From Actinomycetes bacterium (GTDB lineage: Bacteria > Actinomycetota > Aquicultoria > Aquicultorales > Aquicultoraceae): DNA of 64,000 bases. The stretch lies in the NCBI GenBank assembly GCA_021794835.1, contig JAJYQA010000036.1, positions 1-64,000 of the forward strand, given 5' to 3'. Under the pieces are notes generated by a model. It was not told where the DNA came from. It made no database searches and saw nothing but the letters and a program-made list of their open reading frames with translations. Both the position numbers and the translations under genes were made by a program. Of the stretch, positions 44,282 to 52,929 are shown piece after piece (positions within the stretch are counted from its first letter, which is position 1; every line of letters begins with the position of its first letter).

Positions 44282-45544
44282 TATTGCTCTTAGTGCGATG
44301 TCCTTCCGGTAGTGCATGCCGTTAAAGTGGATTTTATCTATCGCGGCATAGGCCCTCTCGCGGGCCTGAGTAAAGTCTTTGCCCAGCGCGCTTACATTTA
44401 AGACCCGCCCGCCAGAAGTCACAACCTTTCCGTTCTTTAACTTGGTACCGGCGTGAAAGATAGTGACGCCTTCCCTAGAAGACGCCTCATCCAATCCTTT
44501 TATCTCATAGCCAATCTTGTAATCGCCGGGATAGCCACCGGATGCCAGAACCACGGTGACGCAGGGCTCCTCGGTCCAATTAAGTCTTATACCGGAAAGA
44601 CCCCCTTCGGCGCAGGCAAGCATCGGCTCTAAGATGTCGCTTTTTAGCCGTGGTAGAATCGCCTGCGTCTCGGGGTCGCCGAAGCGCACATTAAATTCCA
44701 AGACTTTTGGCCCGCCTTCAGTGATTATAAGGCCGGCATAAATCACACCCCTGTACTCAATCTCTTCGGATGCAAGACCGGCAACTGTGGATTCAAGGAT
44801 GTTCTTTACTATATCGCCGTAAAGCGATGGGGTGACGATAGGTACCGGAGAATAAGACCCCATTCCCCCAGTGTTTAAACCCTCGTCGTTATCATAAGCC
44901 CTTTTATAGTCCTGTGCCGGAACCATAGGCAAAACATCCTTGCCGTCGGAAAAAGCAAGTATGGACAACTCCGGCCCCTCGAGATGCTCCTCGATAAGGA
45001 TAAGTTCTCCGGCCAAACCAAATTGCTTATCGACCAAACAGCTTTTAACCGCCGCCTTAGCCTCATCCAAGGTTTTTGCGATAAAAACACCTTTGCCAGC
45101 GGCAAGGCCATCGGCCTTTATTACGTATGGAGGCTTAAGACTCTCAAGGTAAGAAACAGCCTCCGCATAATTATCAAAAAGGCTTGCCTCTGCCGTAGGA
45201 ATGCCGTATTTTTTCATTATCTCTTTGGCAAAGCTCTTACTACCCTCAAGCCTGGCAGCCTCGGCATTTGGACCAAACACTTTAAGATTTTTATTAGCAA
45301 AAACATCGGCAATGCCGCCGACCAGCGGAGCCTCCGGGCCGACTACGGTAAGATCGATTGCCTTATCCTGAGCAAAATCCGCCAGCGCTATAAAATCGGT
45401 TTGGTCGATATTTACACACTCGGCAAGCTGAGCGATTCCTCCGTTTCCAGGTACGCAAAATACTTCGTCTACCATCGGGCTTTGCTTTATCTTCCAAACC
45501 AGAGCGTTTTCGCGACCCCCACTGCCAATGACAAGTACTTTCAA
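44273..45544 (-). CDS. purD: Phosphoribosylamine-glycine ligase
   Basis: 423 residues. MKVLVIGSGGRENALVWKI is the canonical N-terminus. ATP-grasp motifs (VIKADGLAAGKGVFIA; LIIEEHLEGPE; EFNVRFGDPETQ) follow. TTG 45544 is chosen, since GGAGGAG lies just upstream and it gives the canonical N-terminus. First gene of the purine run; the purB gene follows with a 64-base gap. Confidence 0.95.
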   Translation of the reverse strand: MKVLVIGSGGRENALVWKIKQSPMVDEVFCVPGNGGIAQLAECVNIDQTDFIALADFAQDKAIDLTVVGPEAPLVGGIADVFANKNLKVFGPNAEAARLEGSKSFAKEIMKKYGIPTAEASLFDNYAEAVSYLESLKPPYVIKADGLAAGKGVFIAKTLDEAKAAVKSCLVDKQFGLAGELILIEEHLEGPELSILAFSDGKDVLPMVPAQDYKRAYDNDEGLNTGGMGSYSPVPIVTPSLYGDIVKNILESTVAGLASEEIEYRGVIYAGLIITEGGPKVLEFNVRFGDPETQAILPRLKSDILEPMLACAEGGLSGIRLNWTEEPCVTVVLASGGYPGDYKIGYEIKGLDEASSREGVTIFHAGTKLKNGKVVTSGGRVLNVSALGKDFTQARERAYAAIDKIHFNGMHYRKDIALRAITG

Positions 45545-45600
45545 GTCTCCTCCGTTTCGCATAATCAAGATATTGGTTAATCACAAACTCACTAATGTTA

Positions 45601-45629
45601 ATTTTAAGGGAAACCGGTTTTAGCTGCAA
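45601..45629 (-). promoter_or_regulatory. Promoter of the purine run
   Basis: TTGCAG (45624-45629), 17-base spacer, TAAAAT (45601-45606) on the minus strand, about 57 bases before the purD start. No purine riboswitch was recognised in the 255-base gap. Confidence 0.5.
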
Positions 45630-45738
45630 GAAAGGCACATCGTGATAAGCTTATGTACCAATTGCTTGTTTTAGTTAGGCACGTTTTATAACACACTTCG
45701 TAGTTGAAACATCGATTGATTCCATGTAAAATCTTCTA

Positions 45739-45766
45739 TTGCTAACACAGGTACTTTATCTATACT
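45739..45766 (+). promoter_or_regulatory. Promoter of the small membrane protein gene
   Basis: TTGCTA (45739-45744), 16-base spacer, TATACT (45761-45766), divergent from the purD promoter. Confidence 0.4.
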
Positions 45767-45799
45767 AAAATAAACGGTTACCGGATAAAAGTTAAAAAA

Positions 45800-46129
45800 T
45801 TGAGAAAAATCTTTATATTTATTAGCACATTAGCAATAATACTTACGATAACCCTACCTCTTGTGTGTACGGTTGCTTCTGCCAAAACGACCGGCACTGC
45901 GGGTAATCCGGCTGCCGCAATAAAAGCGGCAGGCACATTAGTAGCCACTCAACACCGCATCCGGGTTTCCCTAGCAAGTGGCACACCGCACCCGAAAAAA
46001 CGCAAACCGTTTAGCCTGGGGTTCGATCTAAAGCCCTATCTTGCGGTAATCGCCCTTTTGTTTGTCGCTGTAAAGACGGGCTATGCAAGAACATCCTCTT
46101 CTTCCTTAAAATATTCAAAGTTGCTTTAA
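45800..46129 (+). CDS. Small secreted or membrane protein, unknown
   Basis: 109 residues from TTG 45800. A signal peptide (IFIFISTLAIILTITLPLV, ending ASA) is followed by a basic, proline-containing middle (TPHPKKRKPF) and a hydrophobic helix (PYLAVIALLFVAVKTG) near the C-terminus. No ribosome site is clear. No family is recognised. It precedes the glycosyltransferase by ~110 bases. Confidence 0.5.
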   Translation: MRKIFIFISTLAIILTITLPLVCTVASAKTTGTAGNPAAAIKAAGTLVATQHRIRVSLASGTPHPKKRKPFSLGFDLKPYLAVIALLFVAVKTGYARTSSSSLKYSKLL

Positions 46130-46237
46130 GCAACGTGGCACATATAATAAAAGCAGGCATAAAATCGCCTACGTATATAATTTTCAAGCCTTGGGCATAA
46201 AATACAGTAATTAATAAGTAATCTGGCTGGTATTTCT

Positions 46238-47206
46238 ATGTCAAACAACCGTTCATACGATAACCCAACAGTGTCGCTTATCATCCCAGTCTATAATGAA
46301 AGCTTGGGCTTAAGAGCCAACCTTCCCATAATTCGGGATTGGGCTGAAAAAAGTGGTGTCGCCTATGAGATCATAATAGTCGATGACGGATCAACCGATA
46401 GTACCTGGGATGTAATAGCTCAAGTATCGCGTGAGATACCTAAGATCGGTGCACTTAGGCTTAGCCGAAATTTCGGCAAAGAAGCTGCTATCCTCTGCGG
46501 GCTTAAAGAGGCCGGCTCGGATGCCGCAATCGTGATAGATAGTGACTTGCAGCACCCGCCCAATCTCATCCCCGAAATGACAAGGCTCTGGTTGGAAGAA
46601 GGCTACGACATTGTTGAGGCGCAAAAAGTAAACCGGGGCAAAGAGCCTTTCTTAAGAAAATGGTTTGCGCAAGGCTTCTATTCGGTAATGAGATTTTTAT
46701 CTGGTTTTGACTTGGCGGGGGCTGCCGACTATAAGCTCTTGAGCCGCGCTGTAATCGACTCCTATATCAATATGCCTGAGACCAACAGGTTTTTCCGGGG
46801 TCTCATAGCGTGGCTCGGTTTTAATAAGACAACGGTCCCCTTCAGTATCCCAGCAGATGATAATAGATCATCGCGTTGGTCGACTGGTAGGCTCATCAAG
46901 CTATCTTTCAGCGCAATTACCGCGTTTTCTTATATACCGCTGCAGCTTATAACAGTTGTCGGTTTTATCACTTTTATGTTTAGCTTTGCCCTCATTCTGC
47001 AAACGCTATATATGAAATTTTCCGGAAGGGCCGTAGAGGGCTTCACGACGGTAATTTTGGCCGTGCTATTTACCGGAAGCGTAACCATGCTAAGCTTGGG
47101 TATAATCGGGGCCTACTTGGCCCGGATCTATGAGGAGCTTAAGAGAAGGCCGAATTATGTGGTAAGAGATAGGATCGGTAAAAAACAATTGCTCAACGAG
47201 GTGTAA
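46238..47206 (+). CDS. Membrane GT2 glycosyltransferase (DPM1/GtrB type)
   Basis: 322 residues. GT-A fold with SLIIPVYNES, IIVDDGSTDSTW, the DSDLQHPP metal motif and a QxxRW-like RSSRWSTGRL, then two C-terminal membrane helices (~230-250 and ~265-290). Such enzymes charge polyprenyl phosphate with a sugar at the inner membrane face. The large membrane protein that follows (gap ~60 bases) could be the partner that uses it. Confidence 0.88.
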   Translation: MSNNRSYDNPTVSLIIPVYNESLGLRANLPIIRDWAEKSGVAYEIIIVDDGSTDSTWDVIAQVSREIPKIGALRLSRNFGKEAAILCGLKEAGSDAAIVIDSDLQHPPNLIPEMTRLWLEEGYDIVEAQKVNRGKEPFLRKWFAQGFYSVMRFLSGFDLAGAADYKLLSRAVIDSYINMPETNRFFRGLIAWLGFNKTTVPFSIPADDNRSSRWSTGRLIKLSFSAITAFSYIPLQLITVVGFITFMFSFALILQTLYMKFSGRAVEGFTTVILAVLFTGSVTMLSLGIIGAYLARIYEELKRRPNYVVRDRIGKKQLLNEV

Positions 47207-47265
47207 GCGGTAAAAGATCGCTAAAGCCGACGATGTAGAATAAATTATTATCTGGAGGAAGAGCA

Positions 47266-49419
47266 ATCAACAACCCACTACTCCTCGCTGAAAAGAATAA
47301 GTTTCCGCGTTACTTAACAACAATTGGCTTTGTCGCGATCTATGCGTTCTTGTTCTTCTATTTTAAGCCCTCGCTTATATTCTCACCAACTACTGCAGCG
47401 GGCGGCGATACCGGATCACACCACTACATCGCCTATTTTTTAATCAAGAATCTTCTTCCGCACGGACAGATCACCGGCTGGTCTATGGGGTGGTTTGCTG
47501 GTTTCCCCATGCTATACTTTTACTTTCCTCTACCGTATCTTTTAATCGCACTTCTAAGCGTCGTTATAAAATATCAGGTGGCGTTTAAGATCGTAACCAT
47601 TCTTGGCGTGTTTTTGCTCCCGTTAACCACCTACCTTGCTTTTCGGGTACTTAAATTTGGTTCCCCGTTTCCTATAATGGCAGCAGTTTTTACTCTGCCA
47701 TTTCTTTTTATGGAGAGCTACTCGATCTACGGTGGAAACATCTTAAGCACACTTGCCGGGGAGTTTGGCTACAGTTTAAGTTTTGCGCTAGCAATTCTTT
47801 TCCTGGCGCTACTTTACCGTGATGTAAAAGAGCAAAAGTTTAGGATCACAACCGGCATATTGCTTGCTATTATCACTCTATCACATCTTATTCCGGTAAT
47901 TATGATAGTTGTTTTTTCATCCTACTTTTTAATAGTTCGCCCTAGCCTTAAACGTTTTGGCATTTTAATTGGTGTGTTCAGCGTCGGATTTTTACTAAGC
48001 GCGTTTTGGGCAATCCCCTTCTTGGCAGGAACGGGATATACCGCCCATATGAAATGGGACCAGCTTAAAGGGATTAGCAATATCTTTCCCGCCCCGGTAT
48101 GGCCGTTTCTCGCCCTTAGCGCCATCGGTGTAATCAAGGCTTTAGTCAAGCAAGATAATCGGATGAATTTTATCCTCTGGATGACCGTTACCACCGCACT
48201 TATATTTTTTATACTCCCCGATGGGCAGCTCTGGAATGGCAGGATCGTGCCGTTTTTCTATTACTTCACGTTTGTTTGGGCAGCTTACGGCATCTGGTTT
48301 TTACTTGCGTTTGCCGCACGCCTTCTCTACAACCACCTGCTGATTCCAAAGCACTACACCGAGTACGCAGTATTTACAGTTACCTTAATCGCCATACTAC
48401 TTGGTGTATTTTACTCAAGCCAAGTCGCACCGGTTTGGATCAAGTGGAACTATTCAGGATACGAGGGAAAGCAAACCTGGCCGAGTTTTAAAAAAATAAA
48501 TGACTATATATCTAAACTTCCTCCCGGAAGAGTTATGTGGGAGCACTCGCCAAAAACCGATGAGCTTGGCACGCCACGCGCTTTTGAGCTTCTCCCTTAT
48601 TTTACCGGACACCCCTCGATGGAGGGACTTCTCATGGAATCATCAATTACTGCGCCTTACCACTTCATAAATCAAGCTGAGCTATCCAAAGAGCCAAGCT
48701 ATGCGATTCAAGGTATAAACTACCCGGGCCTAAACATTCCCGATGGCATCAGACATCTAAAGTTATACAACGTAAAATATTTTCTGGCGGTCTCCGACGA
48801 GGTCAGGCACGAGGCAGATAAAGACAAAGACTTGAAGTTGCTTAAAGTCTTTGCCGTCCGCAACAGCGACTTAAAATACGCACTTTATGAGATCAACACA
48901 CAAGGCTATGTTGTAATCCCTAAGTATGAGCCGGTCTTAACAAATACTAAGAATTGGAGAGAAACCTCGCTTGCCTGGTATGAAAATCCCAGCCTTTTAG
49001 ATATACCGCTGGTCGATGCAAACAAGGCAAAGTCGCTTATCGGAAAATTTCCGCTGGTTGGCAAAGACCTCCATAACCTACCCCGCGTACCGGTTAAGGC
49101 AAGCGGTAAAGTTACCGACGTTAAGATAACCAACCGTGAGGTTAAGTTCACAACCACGGCAATCGGGGTACCCCACTGGATCAAGGTCTCTTACTTTCCA
49201 AACTGGCAGGTCAAAGGAGCCGACGGCCCCTATCTTGCATCTCCCTCAGTCATGATGGTGCTCCCACGGCAAAAAGAAGTCACGCTATACTTCGGAAACA
49301 CCTTCTTCGATACCCTCGGCGCAACGCTTACCACGGTCGGGTTGCTTTTAGTCATATCTTACGTGGCGGTAACTTCCCGGCGTAAAACCATCCCAGCGAG
49401 CGATTTTAAAAATTTCTAG
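47266..49419 (+). CDS. Large multi-spanning membrane protein (YfhO/GT-C-like)
   Basis: About 717 residues. The first half has about a dozen membrane helices, with GGDTGSHHYIAYFL near the start (an acidic-His loop as in GT-C enzymes). The second half is an extracytoplasmic domain with a last helix near the end. Similar proteins are labelled 6-pyruvoyl-tetrahydropterin synthase-related or YfhO-like and probably transfer sugars from lipid carriers. GGAGG (47254-47258) is 7 bases before ATC at 47266, and the first membrane helix begins upstream of the only normal start codon (TTG 47350), so I give AUC as the start. Confidence 0.7.
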   Translation: MNNPLLLAEKNKFPRYLTTIGFVAIYAFLFFYFKPSLIFSPTTAAGGDTGSHHYIAYFLIKNLLPHGQITGWSMGWFAGFPMLYFYFPLPYLLIALLSVVIKYQVAFKIVTILGVFLLPLTTYLAFRVLKFGSPFPIMAAVFTLPFLFMESYSIYGGNILSTLAGEFGYSLSFALAILFLALLYRDVKEQKFRITTGILLAIITLSHLIPVIMIVVFSSYFLIVRPSLKRFGILIGVFSVGFLLSAFWAIPFLAGTGYTAHMKWDQLKGISNIFPAPVWPFLALSAIGVIKALVKQDNRMNFILWMTVTTALIFFILPDGQLWNGRIVPFFYYFTFVWAAYGIWFLLAFAARLLYNHLLIPKHYTEYAVFTVTLIAILLGVFYSSQVAPVWIKWNYSGYEGKQTWPSFKKINDYISKLPPGRVMWEHSPKTDELGTPRAFELLPYFTGHPSMEGLLMESSITAPYHFINQAELSKEPSYAIQGINYPGLNIPDGIRHLKLYNVKYFLAVSDEVRHEADKDKDLKLLKVFAVRNSDLKYALYEINTQGYVVIPKYEPVLTNTKNWRETSLAWYENPSLLDIPLVDANKAKSLIGKFPLVGKDLHNLPRVPVKASGKVTDVKITNREVKFTTTAIGVPHWIKVSYFPNWQVKGADGPYLASPSVMMVLPRQKEVTLYFGNTFFDTLGATLTTVGLLLVISYVAVTSRRKTIPASDFKNF

Positions 49420-49499
49420 AGAAAAATTTTTTAAAATGCGCGATTTTTCACAAGTTAATTCGTTTAATACCTATAGGAGTATATAACTAGCGCATGGCG

Positions 49500-49524
49500 T
49501 AAGTATAGATACTATACTTATAAT
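49500..49524 (+). promoter_or_regulatory. Operator-like palindrome over a -10 box
   Basis: TAAGTATAG (49500-49508), ATA, CTATACTTA (49512-49520) is a perfect 9-bp inverted repeat. It overlaps TATAAT (49519-49524). A repressor bound here would block a promoter for the lipoprotein-cytochrome pair. The 237-base gap (49420-49656) holds nothing else I recognise. Confidence 0.55.
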
Positions 49525-49656
49525 ACATTTTTAATCCAGCAAAGGTGCTGTTTTCATAAGCGCCCTTACCACTCCAAGCACGAAACGGAGGGATGCCTAT
49601 CGTAAATATATGTTAGAATGTAGTCGGTTATTCTTGTTTGATAGCGGGGGATTGTT

Positions 49657-50061
49657 TTGAAACGTAAAAGTATTTTGTTTGCTATGCTGTTGCTGGCGGT
49701 GTTAAGTTTAGTATTATACGGTTGCAAATCTGGTCCCGGCGATGCCGGTAGTCCCCAGGCTTTGCTAGACAAATATTTCTCATCTGCAATAAAGCAAGAC
49801 TATGCCGGAGCATACTCCTGCTACTACCAAGCTTATAAAGACAAAATTAGCCAGGAAGATTACATCAAGCACCGCAAAGAGGCATCGGTTTTACAGAGTT
49901 ACAAAATCTTATCCATTCAAGAAAATGGAAACACTGCCAAGGCGAAAGTAACTCTAACATTTGCTCCCTCCAAGAAATTCAATAGAAACAAACCGGCTAC
50001 GGTGAAGGTTACCGAAGATCTAATTAAGGAAAACGGTCAGTGGAAAATCAAGGTCTGGTAA
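49657..50061 (+). CDS. Small lipoprotein, unknown function
   Basis: 134 residues. Signal peptide with lipobox LVLYGC (Cys23). The mature part (ALLDKYFSSAIKQDYAGAYS; QENGNTAKAKVTLTF; ENGQWKIKVW) resembles NTF2-like DUF4878 lipoproteins. TTG start behind GGGGG. It lies 46 bases before the cytochrome gene and may be co-transcribed. Confidence 0.75.
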   Translation: MKRKSILFAMLLLAVLSLVLYGCKSGPGDAGSPQALLDKYFSSAIKQDYAGAYSCYYQAYKDKISQEDYIKHRKEASVLQSYKILSIQENGNTAKAKVTLTFAPSKKFNRNKPATVKVTEDLIKENGQWKIKVW

Positions 50062-50107
50062 TCTGTAAGGATTCAAAACTATCTTAAAAAAACAAAGGAT
50101 GTTAAAA

Positions 50108-51568
50108 ATGAAAAAAGCATCAATTGCAATCTGCTTGATTGCAGCGTTTTGCCTGATGCTTGGTGGAGTTGCTTTGGCCGGCGATAAGGGTTCTGGGGGT
50201 GGTGGATCTACCGGAACAATCAGCGGAACTGTAAAAGACATTAACACCGGTGCCGCTATATCCGGAGCCACTATAAGCAATGGCTCGGCAAGCGCAACCA
50301 CAGACGCAAACGGCAACTATACTATGAGTGCAACTGCCGGGAGCAACACGCTATCCGCTTCCGCAAGCGGCTACCAGCAGACTTGGCAAGTATGCTCAGT
50401 TACGGCCGGTCAAACTACCTCAGTTAATTGGAGCCTTACTAAAGCATACGGAAGCCAAACGATACCGGCGGCAAGCATGGATTGGGTTATACTTGGTTGG
50501 AACGACCTTGGCATGCACTGCGACCAGGATGATTATTCTTACTTCTGCGTGCTGCCGCCGTTTAACACGCTACATGTGCAGGTATTCCAGCGCAGCTCAA
50601 AAAGTAGCCCGGTAATGAGCGGGATTACGGTTAGTTACGCTTTTGCGAAAAAAACCGATTCTACTCTTCACACCAACTTCTGGACCTATGCCTCAAATTT
50701 CGGTTGGAATTTAGCTCCAAACGTTGGCCTAACCGGAAACGGCTTATCCGGCGACATGAAGGCCGACTCAAATAACCTGAGCTGGGTTGCCGATGGTATC
50801 CCGATTACCCCCTACGACGACGATGGAACCTGGGACCCCTACGGCACTGCAACTATTACCGTTAAGGATAGCAGCGGCAACGTCCTTCAGACGGCCGATG
50901 TTGTAGCACCGGTTTCGACCGAAATGATGTGTTCAAACTGCCACGGGACAAGCAACCCGCAGCTTGATATCCTGCAAGAGCATGATTCCTACAACGGGAC
51001 CACTTTGGCATCTGATGCACAGGCCGGAAAGCCGCACCGTTGCTCTGAGTGCCATGCAGACAATGCTCTTGGCGCACCAGGCCAACCAGGTGTAGAGAGC
51101 CTCTCGCTTGCAATGCATAAATTCCATGCCGGTAAAGTCGCCGCCACGACAGACGGCTGCTATAACTGCCATCCCGGATCAAAAACACAGTGCCTGCGAG
51201 GTATTATGGAGCGCGCCGGCAAGGGATGCATCGATTGCCATGGGGATATGAACCAGGTTTATACATCAATTCAAAATGGCCGCAGCCCATGGCTCAATGA
51301 ACCGAAGTGTGCAAATTGCCACGACTCAAAGCATCAGGAGAATAGCAATACGCTTTATCGCAACTCTATCCTAAATAACTCGCCCGGCAGCAGCATGAAC
51401 GGCAAACTCTATTGCGAAGCCTGCCACAACAGCACGCATGCCGAGCTTACCACAGCAAATTCTGCCGACCCAACCATCCCGCAAAAGTTCCAGGGCGATA
51501 ACTACTGGATTTGGAGTTGTCAGATATGCCACACGGGCAAGACCAATACAGCAGCAATGCATAAATAA
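50108..51568 (+). CDS. Secreted heptaheme cytochrome with N-terminal Ig-like domain
   Basis: 486 residues. A signal peptide is followed by a carboxypeptidase-regulatory-like beta domain (TISGTVKDINTGAAISGATI, to about 115), then a region WVILGWNDLGMHCDQDDYSY to PPFNTLHVQV. The second half has seven haem sites: CSNCH, CSECH, CYNCH, CIDCH, CANCH, CEACH, CQICH. ATG 50108 follows AAAGGATG. The beta domain may attach it to the cell surface or a sugar polymer. Probable extracytoplasmic electron carrier; the partner is unknown. Confidence 0.88.
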   Translation: MKKASIAICLIAAFCLMLGGVALAGDKGSGGGGSTGTISGTVKDINTGAAISGATISNGSASATTDANGNYTMSATAGSNTLSASASGYQQTWQVCSVTAGQTTSVNWSLTKAYGSQTIPAASMDWVILGWNDLGMHCDQDDYSYFCVLPPFNTLHVQVFQRSSKSSPVMSGITVSYAFAKKTDSTLHTNFWTYASNFGWNLAPNVGLTGNGLSGDMKADSNNLSWVADGIPITPYDDDGTWDPYGTATITVKDSSGNVLQTADVVAPVSTEMMCSNCHGTSNPQLDILQEHDSYNGTTLASDAQAGKPHRCSECHADNALGAPGQPGVESLSLAMHKFHAGKVAATTDGCYNCHPGSKTQCLRGIMERAGKGCIDCHGDMNQVYTSIQNGRSPWLNEPKCANCHDSKHQENSNTLYRNSILNNSPGSSMNGKLYCEACHNSTHAELTTANSADPTIPQKFQGDNYWIWSCQICHTGKTNTAAMHK

Positions 51569-51590
51569 TCGAAGTAAAGCAGTTCGTACG

Positions 51591-51629
51591 GATAACTGTG
51601 GGGGAGCCAACGGCTCCCCCACAGTTATC
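51591..51629. terminator. 18-bp hairpin between convergent cytochrome and purA genes
   Basis: GATAACTGTGGGGGAGCC (51591-51608) pairs perfectly with GGCTCCCCCACAGTTATC (51612-51629) with a 3-base loop. It lacks a U run on either strand but stands between the two gene ends. Confidence 0.6.
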
Positions 51630-51657
51630 TTCACTTTCTGTTTACCAGTTCACCGGA

Positions 51658-52929
51658 TTACCTAAGCATCGTCTGTGTCCTATTCGGCCCAACTGAGATC
51701 ATTGCAATAGGCACTCCGGCTATCTCCTGAATTCTCTCAACATAGGCACGAGCCTGCTTGGGCAATTTCTCAAACGAGGTAACGCCGCTTATATCTGCCT
51801 GCCAGCCCTCCATCTCTTCGTAGATGGGGGTGCATTTATGAAAGACTGTCTGGTGGTTGGGCATGTGCTCGTAAACTACGCCGTCGTGTTTATACCCTAC
51901 CGCAATTTTTATCGTCTCAAATGGAGACAAAACATCCAGTTTAGTAAGCGCAATTTCGGTTAGCCCGTTAAGCCTTACGGCGTATTTTAGGATAACGCCG
52001 TCCAGCCAACCGCAGCGTCTGGGTCGACCCGTCGTTGTGCCAAATTCGCCGCCCACCGAGCGCATTGCTTCGCCGGTATCGTTTTCCTGCTCAGTGGGGA
52101 ACGGGCCCGAGCCAACCCTTGTCGTATAGGCCTTAACAATCCCAATGATCCTTTTAACTCTTATGGGGCTGATGCCAGTTCCTATGCAAGCTCCACCGGC
52201 AATCGGCGAAGAAGACGTCACAAACGGATAGGTGCCGTGGTCGATATCTAACATCGTACCCTGCGCACCCTCTAGAAGAACGTTTTTGCCCGCATCAAGC
52301 GCCTCGTTGATAACCCGGCTGGTATCTCCAATCATTCCTTTGAGCCTATCGGCATAGACGCTATACTCATCCATAACCGCATCAATCTCAACTGGCTCCA
52401 TTCCATAGATTTTGGTTAGAACCTGGTTCTTAAAATCAAGCGCAACCTCAAGTTTTTCGCGGAAGATTTTCATGTCAAGTAAGTCTTGGACACGCAGCCC
52501 AACCCTAGATGCCTTATCCGTGTAGCATGGGCCAATGCCTAAGCCCGTTGTTCCTATCTTGGATTTACCAAGCTTAAACTCGGCTGCCTGGTCGAGAAGC
52601 CTGTGATACGGCATTATAAGGTGCGCATTGGAACTTATAATAAGGTTGGGATCAGAAATGCCGATTTCTTTAATCTGATCCAGCTCGGCGATGAGTGCCT
52701 TTGGATCGATTACCAGCCCAGAGGCTATAACCGAAGTAATATGCGGGCGCAGGATGCCAGATGGCAAAAGATGTAGTTTTAGCTCATGGCCCTCGGCAAT
52801 AACCGTGTGTCCTGCGTTATGTCCTCCCTGGTAGCGAACGATCATATCCATATCGTTCGCTAGCCAGTCGGTTACTTTTCCTTTCCCCTCATCTCCCCAT
52901 TGCGTTCCTATAATAATTGTTGCAGGCAT
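51658..52929 (-). CDS. purA: Adenylosuccinate synthetase
   Basis: 423 residues. IIIGTQWGDEGKGKVTDWLA, RYQGGHNAGHTV and the GTTTGRPRRCGWLD block are diagnostic. It joins IMP and aspartate with GTP, using the product pathway of the pur run. The start overlaps the stop of the flavoprotein gene (TAATG). Confidence 0.96.
   Translation of the reverse strand: MPATIIIGTQWGDEGKGKVTDWLANDMDMIVRYQGGHNAGHTVIAEGHELKLHLLPSGILRPHITSVIASGLVIDPKALIAELDQIKEIGISDPNLIISSNAHLIMPYHRLLDQAAEFKLGKSKIGTTGLGIGPCYTDKASRVGLRVQDLLDMKIFREKLEVALDFKNQVLTKIYGMEPVEIDAVMDEYSVYADRLKGMIGDTSRVINEALDAGKNVLLEGAQGTMLDIDHGTYPFVTSSSPIAGGACIGTGISPIRVKRIIGIVKAYTTRVGSGPFPTEQENDTGEAMRSVGGEFGTTTGRPRRCGWLDGVILKYAVRLNGLTEIALTKLDVLSPFETIKIAVGYKHDGVVYEHMPNHQTVFHKCTPIYEEMEGWQADISGVTSFEKLPKQARAYVERIQEIAGVPIAMISVGPNRTQTMLR

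Noticed and set aside
45569-45799. Purine riboswitch before purD
   Set aside because: No three-way junction with the conserved loop pairs was found on the minus strand.
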